21,906 bases of DNA from an uncultured Bacteroidales bacterium (GCA_937915765.1 CALGHE010000097.1:1-21906), one strand, 5' to 3'. Positions 7,833 through 14,774 are shown, counted from the stretch's first letter. The notes: generated by a model from the sequence alone, not told the origin. Made by a program: numbers and translations.

Positions 7833-8620
7833 TGGTTACGCGCAAGAGAGTCTTTATGTCGATGTTGTGTTCCTTCCTCTTTGTTTATATAATAAGCAAT
7901 TGTACAGGCAAAGAGGAGCAGGTATTGTTGCGTGATTATGAGGATGTGGCGGACGCCGGCGTGTTCAGGGTCGCTGTGGAATATAGTCCGAGCGGATATT
8001 TCCGTGAAAATGATTCGGTGTACGGTGTGCAGTACCAATTGGTGGAGGAGCTGGCGGAGCGTCTGGGTTTTAAAGTGGAGTATTTCTTCGAGGCTAATAT
8101 GCAGAAGAGCATTGAAGACCTTAATTCGGGCAAGTACGATATGGTTGCTAGGTTTATACCTGTGACGACCGAACTGCGCGAGAAGGTCGCTTTTACGGAA
8201 AGCCTGACTCTGGACAAGCAGGTGCTCGTGCAGCGCAGGCCTACGGACACTTCTTTTGTTTATGTGAACAATCAGCTGGAACTGGCAGGAAAGAAGATAA
8301 CGGTTTCGGAGGGTTCTCCTTATATATCCAGACTGAATAATCTGGCTAAGGAAATAGGCGATGTGATTCTGGTGGAGGAGTTGCCAGATTATGACTGCGA
8401 AATGCTCTCCATAATGGTTGCAAAGGGCGACATAGACTATACTGTGTGTGACTTCGAGACTGCGTCAAGGTTGCAGGCTGAGTATCCGCAGCTGAGCTTG
8501 CAGACAAGCATCAGTTTCTCGCAGCTGCAGGCTTGGGCGTTGCGCAAGGATTCGGAAGTGCTGCTCGATTCGGTGAATTGTTGGATAAAAGAGCGAGCGG
8601 CTCTGAATGATAAGAAATAG
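7832..8620 (+). CDS. periplasmic solute-binding protein (SBP family 3, MltF-like N-domain), lipoprotein
   Basis: A 262-residue protein with a family-3 solute-binding fold, like the N-terminal module of MltF but without any lytic transglycosylase domain. An N-terminal hydrophobic segment ends at C24 (IISNC). The Asn just before the Cys is an unusual lipobox position, so lipidation is likely but not certain. Landmarks are FRVAVEYSPSGYF (start of lobe 1), VQYQLVEELAERLGFKVEYF, DLNSGKYDMVARFIPVTTELREKVAFTE and the KGDIDYTVCDFETA return segment. Arg in the VARF position fits the amino-acid-ligand arginine of the family. No ABC permease is nearby, so it may be a sensor or act with the porin upstream, to which it is coupled (TGATG). 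Confidence 0.8.
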   Translation: MVTRKRVFMSMLCSFLFVYIISNCTGKEEQVLLRDYEDVADAGVFRVAVEYSPSGYFRENDSVYGVQYQLVEELAERLGFKVEYFFEANMQKSIEDLNSGKYDMVARFIPVTTELREKVAFTESLTLDKQVLVQRRPTDTSFVYVNNQLELAGKKITVSEGSPYISRLNNLAKEIGDVILVEELPDYDCEMLSIMVAKGDIDYTVCDFETASRLQAEYPQLSLQTSISFSQLQAWALRKDSEVLLDSVNCWIKERAALNDKK

Positions 8621-8629
8621 TGACGAACA

Positions 8630-9217
8630 ATGAATTTTCTAGCGCATTTATATCTATCGGGAAAGGATAAGAGCGGAGTGCTTGTCGGCAATTTTATCGC
8701 AGATCAGGTGAAGGGCAGGCAGCTTGCCTCTTTTTCGGAAAATATGCAAAGGGGAATCAGACTTCACAGGAAGATTGATGAGTTTACGGACTGTCATGAG
8801 GTGACGGCTCGCTGCAAAAAAAGGCTGAGACCTGTTTGCGGACGTTATTCGGGCGTTTTCCTGGATGTTATATTTGACCATTTCCTCGCTGTTGAGTGGA
8901 AGCGTTACTCTTCTGACAATCTGGAGCGGTTTTGCAACAGGTGCTATCTGACGTTGATGCTCTACTGGTTCCGGTTGCCGGCTGAAGTGAAGGACTTTCT
9001 GCCGTTCATTGTCTTCAGAAGAAGGCTTACAAAGTATCTGACTTTGGACGGAGTGCAGGAGTCTTTTGAAATAATGAGCAGGCACACGTCGCTGCCTGAA
9101 TGCGCGGCGGAAACTGTGAGTCTCGTAAGGGATAATTATGAAGCGTTTAGAAATGATTTTAATCTGTTCTTCCCTGAAATGATAGATTTTGTTGAGGGTA
9201 TAAGGGCGGATGTTTAG
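8630..9217 (+). CDS. acpH: acyl carrier protein phosphodiesterase (AcpH family)
   Basis: A 195-residue cytoplasmic metal-dependent hydrolase of the AcpH/DUF479 family, which removes the 4'-phosphopantetheine arm from holo-ACP. Conserved blocks are present: MNFLAHLYLSG at the start, LVGNFIADQVKG near residue 20, GIRLHRKIDEFTD near 45 and VFLDVIFDHFLAVEW near 78. The His and Asp residues in these blocks resemble an HD-type metal site. Length matches E. coli AcpH (~193). It starts 9 nt after the solute-binding gene and lies 11 nt before the M16 protease, so it is co-transcribed with them. Why a phosphopantetheine hydrolase sits between envelope genes is not clear. Confidence 0.88.
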   Translation: MNFLAHLYLSGKDKSGVLVGNFIADQVKGRQLASFSENMQRGIRLHRKIDEFTDCHEVTARCKKRLRPVCGRYSGVFLDVIFDHFLAVEWKRYSSDNLERFCNRCYLTLMLYWFRLPAEVKDFLPFIVFRRRLTKYLTLDGVQESFEIMSRHTSLPECAAETVSLVRDNYEAFRNDFNLFFPEMIDFVEGIRADV

Positions 9218-9228
9218 TTTAGTGAATC

Positions 9229-10473
9229 ATGATAAAATTAGATAAATTCACATTGGATAACGGGCTTAGGGTCGTGCATCATTATGACGCTTCGACACCT
9301 ATGGTGCAGGTTAATCTTATGTACGACATAGGTTCAAAGGACGAAGAGCCTGAACAGACCGGAATGGCTCATCTGTTTGAGCATCTGATGTTTGAAGGTT
9401 CTGAAAATGTCAGTTCTTATGACGAGCCTATGCAGAAGGCTGGCGGTGACAATAACGCATGGACTAGCAAGGATGTGACTAACTACTATTTCTCTATTCC
9501 GCGCGAAAATTTGGAGGTGGGGCTTTGGCTGGAGTCCGACAGAATGCTTGCGTTGGATTTTAACCAGAAGAGTTTGGACGTTCAGAAAAATGTGGTTTGC
9601 GAAGAGTTTAAACAGCGGAATCTGAATCAGCCCTACGGCGATGTGCCGCATCTCATAAGCTCGCTGGCTTTCAAAAAGCATCCGTACGGCTGGCCTACGA
9701 TAGGACGGGAGCTTTCGCATATAGAAAGTGTGTCGCTCGATGACGTGCGGGATTTCTTTTTTTCGCATTATGCTCCTAATAATGCAGTGCTTGCGGTGGC
9801 TGGAAATGTGACGCTTGACGATTTGAAGTCGCTTGTTGGTAAATGGTTCGGCTCTATTCCTGAAAGGAAACTGAAGCCGAGGGCTTTGCAGCCGGAACCA
9901 AAACAGGCTGAACCGCGCTTTTTAGAGGTGTTTAGAGATGTGCCGGTTGATGTGGTTTATAAGGTTTATCATACGGAAGGTCGAAGGGACAGAGGATATT
10001 TTGTCTCTGATTTGACTTCTGATATTTTGGCTAACGGCCGTTCTGCAAGGCTTTACCAACGGCTGATTGTGGAGAGCCAGAAGTTTTTGGAGGTTAACGC
10101 TTATATATCCGGTGATGTTGAGTCTGGTCTGTTTTATGTTGTCGGGAAGCCTAACGAGGGAGTTTCGCTGGAAGAGGCGGACAGCCTGCTGACTGCTGAA
10201 TTGGAGAAACTTAAACAAGAAAGGGTAGAGGAGAGCGAATTGGAAAAGGTGAAAAACAAATTTGAGTCTATGCACCTTCTTACAGAGATGTCTTTGGCTA
10301 ACAAGGCAAACAACATGGCTTATTTTGAAATTCTTGGCGATGCGGAAAATATGAACCGTGAAATAGAAAATTACCGATCTGTTTCGGCGGAGGAGGTTTG
10401 TCTTTTTGCGAACGAAGTCTTTGTTCCGGAAAACTGCTCAACTTTGTATTACAGACGGAAAAAGAGTGATTGA
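9229..10473 (+). CDS. M16 family zinc peptidase (pitrilysin/insulinase type)
   Basis: A 414-residue M16 metallopeptidase. The inverted zinc motif HLFEH (H48, E51, H52) is intact, and the third ligand Glu lies in NVVCEEFKQR at about E126, 74 residues later as the family requires. The AGGDNNAWTSKDVTNYY segment (residues 71-87) is the usual substrate-strand block. The second half carries the inactive-like M16_C lobe, with SARLYQRLIVESQKFLE near residue 265. There is no signal peptide, so it is probably cytoplasmic. Proteins of this length normally pair with a second subunit, but no partner follows here: a terminator lies downstream. It is the last gene of the porin run, 11 nt after acpH. Confidence 0.9.
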   Translation: MIKLDKFTLDNGLRVVHHYDASTPMVQVNLMYDIGSKDEEPEQTGMAHLFEHLMFEGSENVSSYDEPMQKAGGDNNAWTSKDVTNYYFSIPRENLEVGLWLESDRMLALDFNQKSLDVQKNVVCEEFKQRNLNQPYGDVPHLISSLAFKKHPYGWPTIGRELSHIESVSLDDVRDFFFSHYAPNNAVLAVAGNVTLDDLKSLVGKWFGSIPERKLKPRALQPEPKQAEPRFLEVFRDVPVDVVYKVYHTEGRRDRGYFVSDLTSDILANGRSARLYQRLIVESQKFLEVNAYISGDVESGLFYVVGKPNEGVSLEEADSLLTAELEKLKQERVEESELEKVKNKFESMHLLTEMSLANKANNMAYFEILGDAENMNREIENYRSVSAEEVCLFANEVFVPENCSTLYYRRKKSD

Positions 10474-10515
10474 GATGTGACAATGTGATTTTGAAGAACT
10501 TTATATATAAGTAAG

Positions 10516-10547
10516 AGAAGAGCGGACGCAATCTGGCTCTTCTTTTT
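10516..10547 (+). terminator. terminator of the porin-M16 operon
   Basis: AGAAGAGC (10516-10523) pairs with GCTCTTCT (10536-10543), with a 12-nt loop and a T run at 10543-10547. It lies 42 nt after the M16 stop. Confidence 0.85.
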
Positions 10548-10572
10548 GTTTAGGGTGTTTGATGTTAGCGAC

Positions 10573-10601
10573 AAAAAAAGGGTTGCGGAAAGCAACCCTT
10601 T
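10573..10601 (-). terminator. terminator of the rpsF-rpsR-rplI operon
   Basis: Read on the minus strand, AAAGGGTTGC (10592-10601) pairs perfectly with its complement (10577-10586) around a 5-nt loop, then runs into seven Ts. It lies 21 nt after the rplI stop and faces the M16 terminator. Confidence 0.92.
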
Positions 10602-10622
10602 GATATGATAGTGCTAAAAAAA

Positions 10623-11066
10623 TTATTCAGCAACAACTTCGAAAGCGATTTCTGCAGAAACTTCTTTGTGAAGTTTAACAATAGCAGTGTAGTTGCCCAA
10701 TTCCTTAACAGCGTTCTTGATAACGATAGTCTTTCTGTCGATATCGAATCCCTTCTTAGCCAACTCTTCAGCAATCTGAATGTTATTTACAGAACCGAAG
10801 ATTGTGCCAGTGGAACTAGCCTTAGCTCCGATAGTAAGAGACACACCGTTAAGCTTTTCAGCCAATGCAGCAGCTTCAGCCTTGATCTTAGCAAGTTTGT
10901 GAGCACGCTGCTTCAAGTTTTCTGCCAAAACTTTCTTTGCAGAAGGAGTAGCCAAGATGGCCTTTCCCTGAGGAATAAGGAAGTTGCGTCCGTAACCGTC
11001 TTTTACAGTCACCACGTCATCTTTATATCCCAAGTTGTTTACGTCTTCTAAAAGTATGATTTCCAT
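10623..11066 (-). CDS. rplI: 50S ribosomal protein L9
   Basis: A 147-residue L9, which binds 23S rRNA near the L1 stalk base and limits frameshifting and improper A-site entry. The N-terminal RNA-binding domain is clear (MEIILLEDVNNLGYK, then VTVKDGYGRNFLIPQGKA, the family signature). A long Lys/Ala-rich helix (residues ~45-75) and the C-terminal domain ending in HKEVSAEIAFEVV follow. Length matches the family (~149). It is the third gene of the operon, 18 nt after rpsR, with a strong AAGGAGG Shine-Dalgarno 7 nt before the ATG. That is notable in a phylum where such sites are often weak. Confidence 0.97.
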   Translation of the reverse strand: MEIILLEDVNNLGYKDDVVTVKDGYGRNFLIPQGKAILATPSAKKVLAENLKQRAHKLAKIKAEAAALAEKLNGVSLTIGAKASSTGTIFGSVNNIQIAEELAKKGFDIDRKTIVIKNAVKELGNYTAIVKLHKEVSAEIAFEVVAE

Positions 11067-11084
11067 ATATAATCCTCCTTCTTA

Positions 11085-11357
11085 TTATTTCATCAAATCG
11101 GTTACGTAAGGGAGCAACGCAATGTGGCGAGCTCTTTTAACAGCCTGTGCGATTTTGCGCTGGAATTTCAAAGAAGTACCAGTGATACGACGAGGAAGAA
11201 TCTTTCCCTGTTCGTTCAAGAATTTCTTCAAGAATTCTGGATCTTTGTAATCGATATACTTGATACCGCTCTTTTTGAAACGGCAATATTTCTTCTTCTT
11301 AACTTCTACTGATGGAGGAGTTAAATATCTGATTTCTGATGAATTCTGTGCAGCCAT
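11085..11357 (-). CDS. rpsR: 30S ribosomal protein S18
   Basis: A 90-residue S18, which pairs with S6 and binds the central domain of 16S rRNA on the 30S platform. The signature KYCRFKKSGIKYIDYKDPEFL (counted over two overlapping motifs, YCRF and IDYKD) and the core GKILPRRITGTSLKFQRK followed by AVKRARHIALLPY are all present. Only one Cys remains, so it is the non-zinc form. It sits 2 nt after the rpsF stop and has an AAAGGAG Shine-Dalgarno that overlaps the rpsF stop region. Confidence 0.97.
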   Translation of the reverse strand: MAAQNSSEIRYLTPPSVEVKKKKYCRFKKSGIKYIDYKDPEFLKKFLNEQGKILPRRITGTSLKFQRKIAQAVKRARHIALLPYVTDLMK

Positions 11358-11359
11358 TT

Positions 11360-11710
11360 TTATTCTCCTTTAGCCTCTTTAGATTTAACATTTCTTCTTT
11401 TTGCAGCATATTCCGCAGCATACTTGTCCAACTTAGTTGTCAAGAAACGGATAACCTTTTCGTCGCGACGGAACTGAAGTTCCAACTTTGCAACTGCTGT
11501 AGGCTCTGCATCGAACTCGATAAGACAATAGAAACCTGTTGATTTCTTGTCGATAGGGTAAGCAAGCTTACGCAATCCCCAACACTCTTCGTTGACGATT
11601 GTTGCGTTCTCATCAAGAAGGATTCCTTTGAATCTTTCTACCGCTTCCTTCATCTGAACATCAGATAAAACGGGAGTTAGAATGAAAACGGTTTCATAAT
11701 GATTTAACAT
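11360..11710 (-). CDS. rpsF: 30S ribosomal protein S6
   Basis: A 116-residue S6, partner of S18 on the 30S platform. The N-terminus MLNHYETVFILTPVLSD, the WGLRKLAYPIDKKSTGFYCLIEF strand-helix region (split here as WGLRKLAYPI and STGFYCLIEF) and the LELQFRRDEKVIRFLTTKL segment are diagnostic. The Lys/Glu-rich tail (KRRNVKSKEAKGE) is usual. It is the first gene of the rpsF-rpsR-rplI operon. The promoter lies 54 nt upstream and the short leader holds a hairpin. Confidence 0.97.
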   Translation of the reverse strand: MLNHYETVFILTPVLSDVQMKEAVERFKGILLDENATIVNEECWGLRKLAYPIDKKSTGFYCLIEFDAEPTAVAKLELQFRRDEKVIRFLTTKLDKYAAEYAAKRRNVKSKEAKGE

Positions 11711-11739
11711 AAACCTTTTTTATTTAATTTGTTATTAAT

Positions 11740-11763
11740 CACCCACTCTCTGAAATGGGCGTG
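11740..11763 (-). promoter_or_regulatory. hairpin at the 5' end of the rpsF leader
   Basis: On the minus strand, CCCA pairs with TGGG around a 10-nt loop (TTTCAGAGAG). Outer CAC/GTG pairing is possible if two bases are bulged. It lies just after the -7 element, at the very 5' end of the predicted mRNA. rpsF leaders in other bacteria bind the S6:S18 complex for feedback control. I do not see the full published motif here, so this is only a candidate. Confidence 0.3.
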
Positions 11764-11795
11764 CAAATGTACATATAAATTTTGAATTGCGCAAA
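11764..11795 (-). promoter_or_regulatory. Bacteroidota-type promoter of rpsF-rpsR-rplI
   Basis: On the minus strand, TTTG (11792-11795), a 20-nt spacer and TACATTTG (11764-11771) match the consensus. The predicted leader is about 50 nt. Confidence 0.8.
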
Positions 11796-11798
11796 TGG

Positions 11799-11819
11799 AA
11801 ACGCTTTTTTTGAGCGTTT
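11799..11819. terminator. possible terminator after the Lrp-like gene
   Basis: AAACGCT/AGCGTTT form a 7-bp stem with a 7-nt loop, 14 nt past the Lrp-like stop. The T tail in the minus direction is short (TTT then CC), while the plus direction has five Ts. Function as a terminator is uncertain. Confidence 0.4.
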
Positions 11820-11832
11820 TTCAAAAAAAACG

Positions 11833-12297
11833 TCAGATGCCTTCGAGTATGGGGACATTCCTCTTTATGCTTTGCTCAAGCGATATCAGAGTCTCTGTCG
11901 AAGAGACGCCGTTTATGCTTTGTATCTTGCCGTTGAGCAGCTGCATCAGGTGTTCGTTGTCTCTTGCGTACAGCTTGACCATCATGGTGTACGGGCCAGT
12001 CGTGAAATTGCACTCCACAACTTCCGGAATTTTGTCCAGCTCAAGCACAACGTCAGAGTACATGGAGCCTTTTTCCAGCTTTATCCCTATGTATGTGCAT
12101 GTTTGGTAGCCAAGTGTCTTTGCGTTAACGTTATAGCCCGACCCTACAATCACGCCCATGTCTATCAGGTGCTGGACGCGCTGGTGGATTGCGGCTCTTG
12201 ACACTTCGCACTCTTCTGCTACATCTTTAAATGGTATCCTTGCATTTTTTGTTATAATGTCAAGGATACGTCTGTCTAAATTATCTATTTTTTCCAC
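11833..12297 (-). CDS. Lrp/AsnC family transcriptional regulator
   Basis: A 154-residue feast/famine regulator. The N-terminal winged helix-turn-helix is clear (LDRRILDIITKNARIPFKDVAEECEVS in overlapping blocks: DRRILDII, then VAEECEVSRAAIHQRVQHL, residues ~8-48). The C-terminal RAM domain (residues ~68-150) has the typical YTMMVKLYARDNEHL strand-helix and the GVSSTETLISLEQSIK end. Such proteins form dimers or octamers and bind amino acids or related effectors; the ligand cannot be told here. It stands alone, upstream of the ribosomal operon but with a separate promoter, so it need not control the neighbours. The -7 element lies about 30 nt before the start. Confidence 0.92.
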   Translation of the reverse strand: MEKIDNLDRRILDIITKNARIPFKDVAEECEVSRAAIHQRVQHLIDMGVIVGSGYNVNAKTLGYQTCTYIGIKLEKGSMYSDVVLELDKIPEVVECNFTTGPYTMMVKLYARDNEHLMQLLNGKIQSINGVSSTETLISLEQSIKRNVPILEGI

Positions 12298-12327
12298 TTT
12301 CGCCGTTTTTGCGTTTCAAAAAGTAAG

Positions 12328-12335
12328 CAAAAGTA
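12328..12335 (-). promoter_or_regulatory. -7 element of the Lrp-like gene
   Basis: On the minus strand, TACTTTTG matches TAnnTTTG, 30 nt before the ATG. No TTTG is found at the expected -33 spacing, as might be seen where a regulator assists. Confidence 0.5.
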
Positions 12336-12433
12336 ATCATTTCTGTTGATTTTTTATGCTTTTTGTGAAAAAAAGTTTGTTTTAAATGTGAAAATAATAC
12401 GTTTTGATAATAAGGGGCTTTCTATAACTTGCC

Positions 12434-12534
12434 ATTGATTATCAGTGAGATTTGATGGATAATGATTCATTTCTTTATTTTTTTTGTTTTCTTAAAATTG
12501 TAAAAAATATTTACTTATTAAACTGATAATCAAT
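12434..12534. repeat. 13-nt perfect inverted repeat in the 12298-12613 intergenic gap
   Basis: ATTGATTATCAGT (12434-12446) and ACTGATAATCAAT (12522-12534) are exact reverse complements, 75 nt apart. Each arm contains a near-palindrome (TGAT-N-ATCA), so they could be two operator half-site pairs or the ends of a small structured or invertible segment. The enclosed DNA is very AT-rich with no coding frame. The remainder of this 316-nt gap holds only the Lrp-like gene's -7 element and homopolymeric A/T tracts. Confidence 0.6.
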
Positions 12535-12613
12535 ATTTAAGTGTGATTTTGAAGTTTTTTTAGGCCTCTCAAATTAGTTTTGAATTTTATATATTTTCAG
12601 CAGACGCGAATCA

Positions 12614-13624
12614 TCAATCCCACCAAAAATTCCAGATCTTTCTATCTTTTATATCTTCCCCTATACTGGCAAAATTAACATATACCTGCTCAAAGCATTC
12701 TCCACAGTAAGCATACACTTCTATGGCTGTTTTCTTTGGATCGTCAACAGGACGAGGAAGTAAATAATCTACACATTCATAAGTAATAGCTGCAGGTATA
12801 GCTCCATAAGTTTCATACCAATATTTGGCGACAGCCATGTGTTCTTCGGGCGAAGGACATGCATTCCAACTGCCATATGGTAGGTATGCCCATATCTTCC
12901 ATGGTTCTGTGACAGGAACCTTTACCATAACAATATTATAGATACCAGAAGTTAGACTTAAGTAATCTTCTTCATATTCTTCTTCATATTCTTCATTTCT
13001 CTTTTCAACCTGACCATTCATAAATGAGTCCCATTTGCCAGGAATTTTTTTGATGTCATTTTCTAATTGATATTCTAGAAATGCCCGACCATCAGCAACA
13101 TCCGACGACAATAATTTATTTCGATAAATCTCCATTGTTGTCCTGAGTTCTTCATCTGTTTTCGCGGATGATGCATCAGCTTCGAGTTTCATCGAATCAA
13201 TCACACTTTCTTCGTCATGAATGAAAACAGGAGTGAAACCTTCTCGTTTCCCTTGTTCAAGATAAAAGTAGTATTTATCAAGGATTTCTTGACTAGAAAG
13301 ATCGCTTCCAATTTTAGCAATCATAACACACTCACAACCAGTTAAGCACTCCAGATATTCAATAGAATATTTGTCCTCTTCCTCATTTCCTTGATATGCT
13401 GTATCATCACTAAGCTCCTCATCTTCAGAATCAGACACACTCCCGTTTTCAGTAGTAAGTTTCAAATTTTCAGGTGCTGAATATTTCACATCAACATCCC
13501 CCCTGTTTACAGGACCACTCATTTCATGATTCCAGTTGTCGGAATCAGAATGATCTTTCTTCTTGAAAAACTTAGATTTTGCCAAAATAAGCAAAACCAC
13601 AATGATAAAGATTATTACTTTCAT
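12614..13624 (-). CDS. DUF4253 domain protein with N-terminal membrane anchor
   Basis: A 336-residue protein whose C-terminal ~110 residues match DUF4253, a domain of unknown function. Diagnostic blocks are the IWAYLPYGSWNACPSPEEH segment (residues 244-262), VAKYWYETYGAIPAAITYE (265-283) and the terminal WNFWWD. The earlier part (98-140: VMIAKIGSDLS, EGFTPVFIHDEES) fits the N-lobe of the same family. Unusually, residues 3-16 form a hydrophobic anchor followed by a Lys-rich KKKD stop and an acidic Ser/Asp/Glu linker (residues 24-85). A Glu-rich EEYEEEYEED run precedes the domain. The orientation would put the domain outside the cytoplasm if the anchor is a signal-type segment, or inside if type II; I cannot decide. 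Two tandem in-frame stops end it. Its start overlaps a possible small upstream gene by ATGA. Confidence 0.85.
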   Translation of the reverse strand: MKVIIFIIVVLLILAKSKFFKKKDHSDSDNWNHEMSGPVNRGDVDVKYSAPENLKLTTENGSVSDSEDEELSDDTAYQGNEEEDKYSIEYLECLTGCECVMIAKIGSDLSSQEILDKYYFYLEQGKREGFTPVFIHDEESVIDSMKLEADASSAKTDEELRTTMEIYRNKLLSSDVADGRAFLEYQLENDIKKIPGKWDSFMNGQVEKRNEEYEEEYEEDYLSLTSGIYNIVMVKVPVTEPWKIWAYLPYGSWNACPSPEEHMAVAKYWYETYGAIPAAITYECVDYLLPRPVDDPKKTAIEVYAYCGECFEQVYVNFASIGEDIKDRKIWNFWWD

Positions 13625-13863
13625 AAATTTTTTTTGAATGTATAGTCAACTAGCAAGTGCGAATTTATAAAAAAATGTTTAAAGAACTCTTCTATAGGAG
13701 TGGAAAAATTCAATTTTTCTCTCGGTCCTAAATTAACGTATGATTTTTTTTGCAAATGAGGTGTGAAAATGTGGGTCTCGCTAATATCGGGTGGAGTGGA
13801 ATTTGAGATGGTAGCGCTGGTCTGTTTTGCAATTTCAAAAGCCTTATTTTTAATCGTTGTCAC
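13621..13863 (-). CDS. possible small hypothetical protein coupled to the DUF4253 gene
   Basis: An 80-residue open frame beginning with GTG; it has no ATG and matches no family I recognise. It is Lys/Thr/Ser-rich, with a FKHFFINSHLLVDYTFKKNL end and no signal peptide or membrane segment. Its stop overlaps the DUF4253 start (ATGA), the coupling pattern used elsewhere in this window, which is the main reason to list it. Against it: a GTG start, no clear ribosome site or -7 element upstream, and high A+T DNA in which such frames arise by chance. It may instead be the 3' remnant of a longer gene. Confidence 0.4.
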   Translation of the reverse strand: MTTIKNKAFEIAKQTSATISNSTPPDISETHIFTPHLQKKSYVNLGPREKLNFSTPIEEFFKHFFINSHLLVDYTFKKNL

Positions 13864-13971
13864 ACTGTTTGAGTGAAAAAGTCAAAAGGTGATTTTGCAG
13901 AGGCCTTTTTGCATTAGCATTTGATTTTTTTTGAATTATGCTTTGGAAAAATCTTAGGCACTGCCTTTTAG

Positions 13972-14070
13972 ACGAGTTACAGTACGTTTCTTAATCCCGA
14001 GACTGTGTCCTGGATTACTCTCGCAGTTTTAGGTGTTGTCTTTCAGGCAGGAAAGAAGAGAAGGCCGTAA
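13972..14070 (+). pseudogene. possible coding remnant with hydrophobic-basic C-terminus
   Basis: Between an in-frame TAG (13969-13971) and TAA (14068-14070), the plus strand reads about 32 codons containing TVSWITLAVLGVVFQAGKKR: a hydrophobic helix followed by basic residues. There is no ATG; a GTG at 14005 would give about 21 residues. It could be the tail of a decayed membrane or sorted protein, a tiny peptide, or chance. It partly overlaps the minus-strand terminator at 14055-14093. Nothing else is recognisable in 13864-14078. Confidence 0.2.
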
Positions 14071-14093
14071 CGGATTTGTCAGGCCTTTTCTTC
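14055..14093 (-). terminator. terminator overlapping the RluA-like stop codon
   Basis: A 12-bp stem with one G-T pair joins 14055-14066 (GAAGAGAAGGCC) and 14082-14093. On the minus strand it is followed by a short T/C-rich tract (TTTCC). The stop codon at 14079-14081 lies at the edge of the 15-nt loop, so the last codons form one stem arm. Confidence 0.65.
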
Positions 14094-14774
14094 GTCTTTT
14101 TCTACCATGGCTTCAAACTCTTTCCACAGATTGTCGTTTGGCACAGGCGCCACAACTTTGATAAGCTCTTTGGAGACCGGGTGCACAAACTCTATGCTCC
14201 GGGCGTGCAGACTGATGCCGCCGTCGCTGTTGGAGCGCGGAAAGCCGTATTTGAGGTCGCCTTTGATAGGGCAGCCAATCTTGGCAAGCTGGCACCTTAT
14301 CTGATGATGACGGCCGGTTTTTAGGTCAACCTCCAGCAGATAGTAATTGTCAGACTTGGCTATCAGTTTAAAGTCCAAGACGGCACGCTTTGCGCCTGTC
14401 TCGTTTTTGTCGTGGGCATACGATTTGTTCTGCTGTTCGTTTCGTGTGAGGTAGTGAGTTAGCGTCATCTCCTCTTCTGGCGGCAAGTTCTTGACTATGG
14501 CCCAGTAACGTTTTTTCAGGTCGTGAACGCGGAACTTCTCGTTCATGCGAGCCAGAGCCTTCGATGTTTTCGCAAACACGACAACGCCGCTTGTTGGCCT
14601 GTCCAGCCTGTGGGTTATTCCGCAGAAAACATTGCCGGGCTTGTTGTATTTCTCTTTCAGATACTCTTTGATGATTTCGGACAGGGGCTTGTCGCCGGTT
14701 TTGTCAAAATGCACAATCTCAGAGCATGTTTTGTTCACTATTATAAGATGATTGTCTTCGTGTAAAACCTCCAT
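14079..14774 (-). CDS. RluA family pseudouridine synthase
   Basis: A 231-residue single-domain RNA pseudouridine synthase of the RluA group, which isomerises uridine in rRNA or tRNA. The catalytic motif HRLDRPTSG (residues 55-63, D58 catalytic) and the GRHHQIRCQLAKIGCPIKGD block near residue 170 are intact. There is no N-terminal S4 domain, so it is the short form resembling RluA/TruC rather than RluC/RluD. The exact target uridine cannot be told. It lies 70 nt downstream of rlmB with a hairpin between them. The C-terminal Glu/Lys codons (KDEEKA) are part of the terminator stem. Family call is firm. Confidence 0.92.
   Translation of the reverse strand: MEVLHEDNHLIIVNKTCSEIVHFDKTGDKPLSEIIKEYLKEKYNKPGNVFCGITHRLDRPTSGVVVFAKTSKALARMNEKFRVHDLKKRYWAIVKNLPPEEEMTLTHYLTRNEQQNKSYAHDKNETGAKRAVLDFKLIAKSDNYYLLEVDLKTGRHHQIRCQLAKIGCPIKGDLKYGFPRSNSDGGISLHARSIEFVHPVSKELIKVVAPVPNDNLWKEFEAMVEKDEEKA

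Noticed and set aside
11782..12201. 139-codon open frame on the plus strand
   Set aside because: It is antisense to the Lrp-like regulator and has no promoter or recognisable domain.
13864..14078. tRNA or other structured RNA gene in the gap
   Set aside because: No T-loop or cloverleaf arms were found on either strand; the only strong stem is the RluA-like terminator.
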